From Minisyncoccota bacterium (GTDB taxonomy: Bacteria > Patescibacteriota > Minisyncoccia > Phycocordibacterales > UBA9973): DNA of 22,584 bases. This document shows positions 7,756-13,653 of this stretch, piece after piece (the stretch's first letter is position 1; each line of letters opens with the position of its first letter). The DNA lies in contig JAGOVD010000006.1 in NCBI GenBank assembly GCA_018060905.1, positions 1-22,584 of the forward strand, in the 5' to 3' direction. Both the position numbers and the translations under genes were made by a program. A model generated the notes under the pieces. It did not search any database, was not told the DNA's origin, and worked only from the letters and a program-made list of their open reading frames with translations.

Positions 7756-9933
7756 CTATCGTCCCACACTATGCAAAAGGGTATCGAGCTGTTCTTTAGT
7801 GATACACGTCTTTGCACCACCCTCATCTGAGACACAGAGATTTTTGGTTTCGATTTCCCCTGCAAACAATCGGGTGATGCCATTGGTGACAGTTCCAAAC
7901 CACGCGATGAGACTATCGCGCCAGGTGTTTTCAATCTCAAGATTGGCGATACCAACTACTTTTATATCGATCTCTTGTATTGCCTTGACCAACAGTGGTG
8001 TCATCTGTGCATAATAGACAGATTTGTATCCATCAGAATCTGTAGCGACAAGCTCTGGGAATAACTCCTCGAGATTTTGTGCCAAGAAACCGATCTGGGT
8101 ATCAGAGTTTGGATTACGAAGCCAGTTGAAAGTCACTGCTCTCGTATCCAATATTTTTGAGAGGACGCCGTCTTCTATAGCATCAATGTTGGTCTTCAAT
8201 CGCTCGTCTGATGTACATGCAATACCAGTCCCTGTTGTGATCGTACATTGTGTAGCTGCAGAACCCTCCCATGTTGTTGAATCAATAGGGCTAGTACTAG
8301 ATCCAATCATAAATTGGTTTGCTGCTGTATTGACAGCACTGTTACCAATAGCAATAGAGTCTGAATTCCCCCCTGTTGAAGTATTGTCTCCAATAAGGAT
8401 TGAGGTTCCCCCTAAAAGTGAATTTAAGTTTCCATCATTAAGTCCTGCATTTTTACCAATAAAGATTGAGTTTGATGAATTCGTTGCACCCGAGCCCGCA
8501 GCATCTCCAATAAAGACTGAGTTGGCAGCATTTGTTGCACCAGAGCCCGCACTAATCCCAATAAAAACAGTGTCGGTATGAGAAGCACTAGCCATGCTAC
8601 CACTGGCTGTGCCGAGCCATGTTTCTGTACCAAGTGTAGATGTTGAGCCTATAAGGGAAGACTGGGAAGAGGCTATTGTAATTCCACCAGTACCATCGTC
8701 GGTAAGGCTAATGTTGGATCCAGCAATTAAATTTAGTACTGACTGACTTCCATTTACAGTACTGTTAGTTTGTAGTGCTACCCCACTTCCTATTGCTGGA
8801 GCAATCCATGACGTTACACCATTACCATCGGTAGACAATACATACCCGCTTGTTCCGCCTGTTGTTGGAAGTGTCATAGTCCATGTACCCGCAGCTACTG
8901 CCGGCTGAACTATTACCTTACCTGATGTACTTCCTGCAAACGAAAGTACCCCCAGTCGAGAACCTGTGGTTCCAAGCGTAAAGAGTTCTGTCGGGTTATT
9001 ATTGGCAATACCGACATTCCCCGTCGCTGTTGGAGATGATGACGGAGTATTACTGCTATATATCCCAGTACCGTATAACACGTTACCAATATTAAATTGC
9101 TGTATCGCGCTATTTTGTGTCCCCTGACCGATCGCAATACTATTTTTGAATCCCCCAGTTCTTGTATAATTACCTATAAGAATAGATGATTCACCAAAAC
9201 CATTATTGACCGTATCGGTATATCCAGAATCAACCCCAATAAATATTGAGCGTGATGCATTTGTCGCTCCACTTCCCGCTCTATATCCAATAAAGTTTGA
9301 TAGTTCTGCATTTGTTGCACCAGAACCTGCAGCCTCTCCAATAAAATTTGATAGGAGAGCATTCGTAGCTTGATATCCAGCTTGATATCCAAAGAAATTT
9401 GATTGTGATGCATATGTAGCTTGATATCCAGCTTGATATCCAAAGAAATTTGAATTGCTCGCATTGGTTGCACTTGACCCAGCGGTACCCCCAAAGAAGT
9501 TGGAGCGATGAGCGCCTGTCGCAAGGTAACCAGCTTGACCCCCAAAGAAGTGGGAATCACTAGCATTAGTTGCGCCTATACCTGCCTGGTATCCAAAAAA
9601 GATTGACTGGGATGCACCGGTTGCATTCTTCCCTGCCTCGATTCCAAGGAAAATTGTACCCAAAGTAGACGCTGTGCCCAACCCTGCAACACTTGTCCCA
9701 AGCCATGTTTCTGTCCCCACTGATGAGGTTGAACCAGTGAGGTTTCCGATACCAATATCAACCGTACAATTCACATCTCCTGGTGCACACGTTGGATCAA
9801 GTGTTTCGGCAGGAGTGTATGCAGATCCTGGAGGTGTTGCATATGCAACGACGACTGAAAATGAGAGACCAAAGAGGAGCGCAACGATAGTGCGTGTATG
9901 AGTAATGAAAAAGTGATCGCGTGATTGCGTCAT
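7756..9933 (-). CDS. Exported YadA-like repeat protein with C-terminal peptidase S74 chaperone
   Basis: 725 residues. A signal-like N-terminus (TIVALLFGLSFSVVVAYA, 15-32) is followed by a Cys-containing linker (C49, C56). A first head block (93-228) has eight 17-residue units of the form SNFFGYQAGxxATNAS, then the terminal units SILIG and SIAIG; a shorter second block repeats this pattern (about 455-530). The motif matches the left-handed beta-roll of YadA-type trimeric heads. The C-terminus is an S74 (endosialidase-type) intramolecular chaperone: SDERLK with the expected dyad S575/K580, cleavage predicted before S575, then IGFLAQNLEELFPELV. S74 domains trimerise fibrous proteins and release themselves. 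The product is probably a trimeric surface or secreted fibre. It is the tandem paralogue of the 9977-11818 gene, sharing leader and promoter but not the passenger. No terminator separates it from the next gene. Confidence 0.88.
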   Translation of the reverse strand: MTQSRDHFFITHTRTIVALLFGLSFSVVVAYATPPGSAYTPAETLDPTCAPGDVNCTVDIGIGNLTGSTSSVGTETWLGTSVAGLGTASTLGTIFLGIEAGKNATGASQSIFFGYQAGIGATNASDSHFFGGQAGYLATGAHRSNFFGGTAGSSATNASNSNFFGYQAGYQATYASQSNFFGYQAGYQATNALLSNFIGEAAGSGATNAELSNFIGYRAGSGATNASRSIFIGVDSGYTDTVNNGFGESSILIGNYTRTGGFKNSIAIGQGTQNSAIQQFNIGNVLYGTGIYSSNTPSSSPTATGNVGIANNNPTELFTLGTTGSRLGVLSFAGSTSGKVIVQPAVAAGTWTMTLPTTGGTSGYVLSTDGNGVTSWIAPAIGSGVALQTNSTVNGSQSVLNLIAGSNISLTDDGTGGITIASSQSSLIGSTSTLGTETWLGTASGSMASASHTDTVFIGISAGSGATNAANSVFIGDAAGSGATNSSNSIFIGKNAGLNDGNLNSLLGGTSILIGDNTSTGGNSDSIAIGNSAVNTAANQFMIGSSTSPIDSTTWEGSAATQCTITTGTGIACTSDERLKTNIDAIEDGVLSKILDTRAVTFNWLRNPNSDTQIGFLAQNLEELFPELVATDSDGYKSVYYAQMTPLLVKAIQEIDIKVVGIANLEIENTWRDSLIAWFGTVTNGITRLFAGEIETKNLCVSDEGGAKTCITKEQLDTLLHSVGR
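9250..9657 (-). repeat. Eight tandem 51-nt coding repeats
   Basis: Encodes eight consecutive 17-residue head units. The most alike copies share a 38-nt identical stretch at 9365-9402 and 9416-9453, exactly 51 nt apart. Because the unit length is a multiple of three, slippage or recombination would change fibre length without breaking the frame. Confidence 0.88.
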
Positions 9934-9952
9934 TATGCTATGAAGTATAGCA
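9841..9952 (-). repeat. Direct repeat: promoter and export leader, copy 1
   Basis: Matches 11726-11837 at a fixed offset of 1885 nt with two mismatches in 112 nt; the last 63 nt (9890-9952), covering the start of the gene and its -10 box, are identical. Similarity continues more weakly into the coding region to about 9765. Confidence 0.9.
9944..9949 (-). promoter_or_regulatory. Extended -10 box of the 9933 gene
   Basis: TGC-TATACT on the minus strand, 10 nt before the ATG, giving a leader of only a few nucleotides. It lies inside the duplicated leader block. Confidence 0.6.
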
Positions 9953-9976
9953 AGAAAATATCATTCTATGTATAGA

Positions 9977-11818
9977 CTATGACGACACTATCTCTGTAGA
10001 TACTGCTTCTGGTACAGGAGTCGGATCAACATTTGGTTCGACAGGATCTTGAGGTGGAAGCAGATCTGGTGGCGGAAGTTCGCTTTCGTCTGTAGTGTCT
10101 TCATCTGCAGGTAGGTCATCTTCCTCTACTTCATCTGAATCATCCGGTTCTTCTATTTCGTCCGATTCATCTGGTGGGAGATCATCTTCTCCTGGTGCCT
10201 GTTGATTGAGAAGCTGTTTCAATTGCCCGAGTTCTTGTTTGTTCAAGCACTCAGATGTGCCATCAGCGTCCGTGAGACATATCTCACCAGTAAAGATGCG
10301 CGTGATGTGGTTGCTTGCATTGGCAAACCACGCGACGAGACTATCCCGCCACGTGTTTTCTGTTTCCATATCATTGATACCTATCATTTGTATGTGCATT
10401 TCTTGTACTGCCTTGGTCACATAGGGCACGAGACCTACATATGATACTGACTTGAATCCTTGAGGATCAGTTTGTACGAGATCAGGAAATATATCCTCGA
10501 GTTCCTGCGCGATGACACCGGTGTGAAGCATGTCAGTATCGGATTCAGGAGTGAGGTTATATGAGACAAGGCGAACAGCAAGTACGTTGTCGAGAACAGA
10601 GTCATCGAGTGTGCTGATGTTTTTCTTGAGGCGTTCATCTGAAGTACAGGTAATACCGCCCGCAGCCGATGGGGTGATCGTACAAGTACCGCCCGCATTT
10701 TCAAATCGAGCAACAGCAGTGCCAGTAATAAGTGCCGACGAACCCACATGGAGAAGGTATCCAGGAGATGTATTTGCAATACCGACATTGCCAGCACTCG
10801 TTAGTACGAGTTGATTATCATTGTATGCACCACCATTAATAGATGACCCGAAGCCGAGATATCCGGTCGGGTTTGCAGTCCCTTGGACTGGCGTGACAAA
10901 TGCACGGAACTCAACATCTTGACTCTCCGCTACTGCATCAGTTTTCCAGCCATGACCACTCCATCGAAGAGCAGGAGACATCTGTGGCAAACCATCCAAT
11001 GCCGTGTGTGTATTGGACAAAGCAATACCTGAAGCAGTTGTTTGTGTTGTGCCCAAATTATTACTAACGACATCAAGCCTACTCGAAGGAGTATCAGTGC
11101 CGATACCGACACGGGTTTGTATACCATATGCCGATACCCCATATACGACCACCAATGAATGTTCGTCAGCAGAATGCTCAAAAAAAATCGCTTCATTTCC
11201 GAGCCCGCTTCGATAATTACTAATAACAATACCGCGATTGTTAACATACCCCATACGCGACACAACCTGATCAGTAAAAGAATCCTTGAAATCAATTATC
11301 GGAACCCCGTTTACCCCACTGGTGTCTCCTTCGAGCGTAAGTACTCCCGAATCAAAACGCATAAAGGTTGGCTCGCTCGACACGTCTGCACCTTGAACAA
11401 CAAATTTTTGATCTGGACTCACCGTTCCAATCCCCAACCGATTATTCACCTCATCATAAGCGCTGGTGCCAAAGATAATCTTTCCTTTGGTTGCGTGTGC
11501 TGTCGAAGAGAGTGTGAGGTCGTTGCCACTAGCAGTACCTCCGATGACACTCTGCCCTCCAGCAACACCGGTGGAAAGATTGTTCGTGATCGTGTTTGCT
11601 GTATTGGTGAGTCCTGTTGAGAACGTGAGTGCTGCACCAACACTAACTGTACAGTTGGTATCCCCTGGTGCACAACTTGGATCAAGTGTTTCACCTGGAG
11701 TGTATGCGGATCCGGGAGGTGTTGCATATGCAACGACGACTGAAAATGAGAGACCGAAGAGGAGCGCAACGATGGTGCGTGTATGAGTAATGAAAAAGTG
11801 ATCGCGTGATTGCGTCAT
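9977..11818 (-). CDS. Exported S74 chaperone protein with acidic tail, paralogue of the next gene
   Basis: 613 residues with nearly the same first ~58 residues as the 7756-9933 product (signal-like segment, TPPGSAYTP, Cys pair). The passenger differs: it lacks the 17-residue head units and instead carries units such as RLGIGTVSPDQKF, VGIGTDTPSSRLDV and NVGIANTSPGYLLHV, known from phage fibre and bacterial S74 proteins. The S74 domain starts at SDERLK (S393, K398 as the Ser-Lys dyad) and includes GVIAQELEDIFPDLV. After it comes the segment ENTWRDSLVAWF, shared with the paralogue, a Cys pair (ICLTDADGTSEC) and then about 75 residues very rich in D, E and P. That tail would leave with the released chaperone after self-cleavage. 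Probably a trimeric secreted or surface fibre; the target is unknown. Confidence 0.87.
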   Translation of the reverse strand: MTQSRDHFFITHTRTIVALLFGLSFSVVVAYATPPGSAYTPGETLDPSCAPGDTNCTVSVGAALTFSTGLTNTANTITNNLSTGVAGGQSVIGGTASGNDLTLSSTAHATKGKIIFGTSAYDEVNNRLGIGTVSPDQKFVVQGADVSSEPTFMRFDSGVLTLEGDTSGVNGVPIIDFKDSFTDQVVSRMGYVNNRGIVISNYRSGLGNEAIFFEHSADEHSLVVVYGVSAYGIQTRVGIGTDTPSSRLDVVSNNLGTTQTTASGIALSNTHTALDGLPQMSPALRWSGHGWKTDAVAESQDVEFRAFVTPVQGTANPTGYLGFGSSINGGAYNDNQLVLTSAGNVGIANTSPGYLLHVGSSALITGTAVARFENAGGTCTITPSAAGGITCTSDERLKKNISTLDDSVLDNVLAVRLVSYNLTPESDTDMLHTGVIAQELEDIFPDLVQTDPQGFKSVSYVGLVPYVTKAVQEMHIQMIGINDMETENTWRDSLVAWFANASNHITRIFTGEICLTDADGTSECLNKQELGQLKQLLNQQAPGEDDLPPDESDEIEEPDDSDEVEEDDLPADEDTTDESELPPPDLLPPQDPVEPNVDPTPVPEAVSTEIVSS

Positions 11819-11837
11819 TATGCTATGAAGTATAGCA
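11726..11837 (-). repeat. Direct repeat: promoter and export leader, copy 2
   Basis: Partner of 9841-9952 (two mismatches in 112 nt). Recombination between the copies would delete the 9977-11818 passenger and leave an intact gene with a hybrid leader. Confidence 0.9.
11829..11834 (-). promoter_or_regulatory. Extended -10 box of the 11818 gene
   Basis: TGC-TATACT, 10 nt upstream of the ATG, identical to the box of the 9933 gene including the sequence between box and start. Confidence 0.6.
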
Positions 11838-11925
11838 GGGAAAAAGTAATTTTTATACTAAAGTTTGTGATTTTTTATGAGAAAAAAATCTAGCGCCAGA
11901 GATGGCGTCTTTAGTTGTTTTCTGC

Positions 11926-11931
11926 TACGAT
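11926..11931 (+). promoter_or_regulatory. Probable extended -10 box for the tRNA-Pro/tRNA-Gly unit
   Basis: TGC-TACGAT ends 10 nt before tRNA-Pro, matching the extended -10 pattern used elsewhere in the window. No convincing -35 is visible. Confidence 0.4.
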
Positions 11932-11941
11932 GTCTTGGCTA

Positions 11942-12012
11942 CGGGGTGTAGTATATCGGTAGTATACTTGTTTTGGGAACAAGAGGGCAGGGTTCGATTC
12001 CCTGCACCCCGA
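11942..12012 (+). tRNA. tRNA-Pro (anticodon UGG)
   Basis: Acceptor CGGGGTG / CACCCCG with the C1-G72 pair typical of proline tRNAs and discriminator A at 12012. D-arm GTAT..GTAC-like, anticodon stem CTTGT/ACAAG with loop TTTGGGA (anticodon TGG, G37), T-arm CAGGG-TTCGATT-CCCTG. CCA is not encoded (CTA follows), so it must be added by the CCA enzyme. Confidence 0.95.
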
Positions 12013-12063
12013 CTAGACGAAGAAGGTGTATTTTGAGAATAAATTTGCTAGTATACAAATATT

Positions 12064-12137
12064 GCGGGATTAGTTTAATGGTAGAACATCAGTTTTCCAA
12101 ACTGAGAGCAGGAGTCCGATTCCCCTATCCCGCACCA
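12064..12137 (+). tRNA. tRNA-Gly (anticodon UCC), CCA encoded
   Basis: Acceptor GCGGGAT / ATCCCGC, discriminator A 12134, CCA at 12135-12137. D-arm GTTT..GAAC with GG in the loop; anticodon stem TCAGT/ACTGA with loop TTTCCAA (anticodon TCC). The T-arm is unusual: AGGAG-TCCGATT-CCCCT has an A-C mismatch (12113/12123) and C instead of U at position 55. Cotranscribed with tRNA-Pro, 51 nt apart. Confidence 0.93.
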
Positions 12138-12152
12138 CATAGGTATGACGTC

Positions 12153-12515
12153 CTAAAAAAGGTCAATTGACTCCACACTGACTTCCCCATTCTGACCAAA
12201 GAGTACGAGGAGCGCTTGAACTCGATAGTCCCCAATCCTATTACAAAGCGTATAGTGCTCAGCAGAAACGAGAAATTTGCGAAGCTTTGCCCTAGTGAGG
12301 TTGTCTGCAGGATTGATCCATCCACCCGTATACCCCGCCTTCACCTCAAAAAAGTGCACAATCCCCTTCTTTTTGGCAACGATGTCTATCTCCCCAAACT
12401 TGTTGGCAACATTGCGCTCAACTATAGAAAATCCTTGCTTTTTAAGGTATTTCACCGCCTCGTCCTCACCACGCTCCCCCACTGCCTGTGTTTTTGATGT
12501 AAACACCCGAATCAT
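12153..12515 (-). CDS. yraN: YraN/UPF0102 family nuclease-fold protein
   Basis: 120 residues from ATG 12515. The frame is open upstream to 12572, but MIRVFTSKTQAVGERGEDEA is the normal N-terminus for the family and a TACACT box lies 6 nt before this ATG. Family motifs: GERGEDEAVKYLKKQGFSIVERN, then GEIDIVAKKKGIVHFFEVKA, which holds the PD-(D/E)XK core (E in GE, D in IDIV, E-x-K in FFEVK). YraN proteins are widespread, cytoplasmic and of unsettled function, often linked to nucleic-acid processing or recombination. It is convergent with the tRNA-Pro/tRNA-Gly unit, 15 nt from the CCA of tRNA-Gly. Confidence 0.9.
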   Translation of the reverse strand: MIRVFTSKTQAVGERGEDEAVKYLKKQGFSIVERNVANKFGEIDIVAKKKGIVHFFEVKAGYTGGWINPADNLTRAKLRKFLVSAEHYTLCNRIGDYRVQALLVLFGQNGEVSVESIDLF

Positions 12516-12521
12516 AGAGAC

Positions 12522-12527
12522 AGTGTA
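12522..12527 (-). promoter_or_regulatory. -10 box setting the yraN start
   Basis: TACACT on the minus strand, 6 nt before ATG 12515, so the transcript should be leaderless. Confidence 0.5.
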
Positions 12528-12657
12528 CTCTAAAAGTCGTCCGTTATCCCACATATACACGTAGTTATCCACAGTTTTGTCAAAAATATATAGAAAATAT
12601 AGGTTTTAACCCCATATTCGACATGATTTGTCTAACAGACTCAGGGACCAAAAGAAT

Positions 12658-12703
12658 ATAAAGCGCAAAAAAGACCTTAAATAAGGTCTTTTTTGCGCTT
12701 TAT
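12658..12703. terminator. Perfect 22-bp inverted repeat, bidirectional terminator
   Basis: Arms 12658-12679 and 12682-12703 are exact complements around a 2-nt centre. The inner part AAGACCTTA / TAAGGTC is followed by TTTTTT on either strand, giving a terminator both ways. On - it ends the tRNA-Arg/tRNA-Gly unit 6 nt after tRNA-Gly. Confidence 0.85.
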
Positions 12704-12708
12704 ATTTG

Positions 12709-12779
12709 TGCGGGTACAGGGACTCGGACCCTGGTCTCGTCTTTGGCAAAGACGTGTTCTACCCCTGAACCATACCCGC
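12709..12779 (-). tRNA. tRNA-Gly (anticodon GCC)
   Basis: Read on minus: acceptor GCGGGTA / TACCCGC, discriminator A, no encoded CCA. D-arm GTTC..GAAC, anticodon stem CGTCT/AGACG with loop TTGCCAA (anticodon GCC), T-arm CAGGG-TCCGAGT-CCCTG. The T-loop again has C in place of U at position 55, as in the other glycine tRNA of this window. It follows tRNA-Arg by 41 nt and is followed by the 12658-12703 terminator. Confidence 0.95.
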
Positions 12780-12820
12780 AATGAAAACTATTATACAGAA
12801 AACCCAAGAGGTTTCCAGTG

Positions 12821-12892
12821 TGCACCCGGCAGGACTCGAACCTGCAATACAACGTCCGAAGCGTTGCGTGATATCCTTTTCACCACGGGTGC
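12821..12892 (-). tRNA. tRNA-Arg (anticodon UCG)
   Basis: Read on minus: acceptor GCACCCG / CGGGTGC, discriminator A, no encoded CCA. D-arm GTGA..TCAC, anticodon stem CAACG/CGTTG with loop CTTCGGA (anticodon TCG), T-arm GCAGG-TTCGAGT-CCTGC with a normal T-loop. It begins 2 nt after the stop codon of the upstream 13590 gene, so it is probably processed from a shared transcript. Confidence 0.95.
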
Positions 12893-12894
12893 AT

Positions 12895-13590
12895 TTACAA
12901 CGGTGAATATAACATTTCCAATGATGAATTCAAAGCATGTTGTAGCCCGATCATAGTGCGAAGGAGTGCCATTCCCCCACCAACCTCAAGCCGAACACAC
13001 CCTTTGTACAAAGGGTTCTTTTTAAACACCCCATGTCGCTCATTAGGTTTATAGATAGTCTTTCTGAACTGTGAAAGTGGCACCCCGGTAGCCGAAGACC
13101 AAAAATCTTCATATTTTTCAAGTATAAAATCAGCATGGGTGTGTAATCGAAGCGAAATATCTGCTTGAGAAATTCCCAAATACTTCTGAGCCCAATAGAT
13201 CATAAACTTGACCATTGCGGGATCCGAATTCATAAAACCAAACTGAGAAGACCTCTTTGTCCCCTCGGCCCAATACAGACTTAGCCCTGCAATAAAGATC
13301 GGGTCTTGGTGATATTGTTCAAATACTACCTGTGCCTGATCAATCGCATCTGTTTCCCGTTTCTTCCTTCGAGTCATGTTTGACGCTGCTGCTTTTGCAA
13401 CACCAGCCTTTGAACATTTGCCCATATTCTCAATAAGAATCTTTTCTTGTTCTCCGCTGAGCCTCACCTTTTGTAACCAACCAGAAAGCAACCCCTTGGA
13501 CACTGGAACCTCTGCCATGATCTGTTGATAGGTATACCCTTGCATTCTAAGGCTAATTGCTTTAATTTTGTCCTGAACCCTACTCTTCAT
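12895..13590 (-). CDS. HTH protein with LAGLIDADG-like domain, next to tRNA-Arg
   Basis: 231 residues. An N-terminal helix-turn-helix (RMQGYTYQQIMAEVPVSKG, about 15-42) resembles resolvase/homeodomain-like HTHs. A basic segment (NMTRRKKRE, 71-79) follows. The central part FIAGLSLYWAEGTKR (99-113), then QFGFMNSDPAMVKFMIYWA, resembles one LAGLIDADG-type half: a glycine-rich helix ending in an acidic residue, then strand and helix. Only one such motif is seen, so it would act as a dimer or be a non-catalytic DNA binder, as WhiA is. The C-terminus (KTIYKPNERHGVFKKNPLYKG) fits the last strand of such a domain. It may be a free-standing homing-type endonuclease or a regulator; I cannot decide. It is divergent from the CCA gene and leads into tRNA-Arg. 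Confidence 0.75.
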   Translation of the reverse strand: MKSRVQDKIKAISLRMQGYTYQQIMAEVPVSKGLLSGWLQKVRLSGEQEKILIENMGKCSKAGVAKAAASNMTRRKKRETDAIDQAQVVFEQYHQDPIFIAGLSLYWAEGTKRSSQFGFMNSDPAMVKFMIYWAQKYLGISQADISLRLHTHADFILEKYEDFWSSATGVPLSQFRKTIYKPNERHGVFKKNPLYKGCVRLEVGGGMALLRTMIGLQHALNSSLEMLYSPL

Positions 13591-13600
13591 ATATGTACAC

Positions 13601-13606
13601 AGTATA
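13601..13606 (-). promoter_or_regulatory. -10 box of the 13590 gene and tRNA unit
   Basis: TATACT on minus, 10 nt before the ATG at 13590, within the 63-nt divergent intergenic region shared with the CCA gene promoter. Confidence 0.55.
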
Positions 13607-13641
13607 CTATGTTTTTCCTATATACAACTGCAAAATAATGC

Positions 13642-13647
13642 TATTAT
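13642..13647 (+). promoter_or_regulatory. Extended -10 box of the CCA enzyme gene
   Basis: TGC-TATTAT, 6 nt before ATG 13654, so the transcript is predicted to be leaderless. Confidence 0.6.
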
Positions 13648-13653
13648 CCGGCT

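Noticed and set aside
9250..9657. Regular short repeats that might look like a CRISPR array
   Set aside because: The period of 51 nt is coding, units diverge with codon-like changes, there are no unique spacers, and no cas genes are present.
10202..10444. Plus-strand frames opposite the S74 domain of the 9977 gene
   Set aside because: Antisense shadows of a coherent S74 domain; no promoter or protein feature supports them.
11894..11907. Short hairpin CGCCA/TGGCG before tRNA-Pro
   Set aside because: Only 5 bp, with a weak T-tract and no + transcript upstream that would need ending; not supported as a terminator.
12565..12573. DnaA-box-like TTATCCACA in an AT-rich gap near yraN, and a second one on minus at 21742-21750
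   Set aside because: Each is single and far from the other; the loose 9-mer is expected about once per window by chance, and there is no dnaA/dnaN or box cluster. Not called as an origin.
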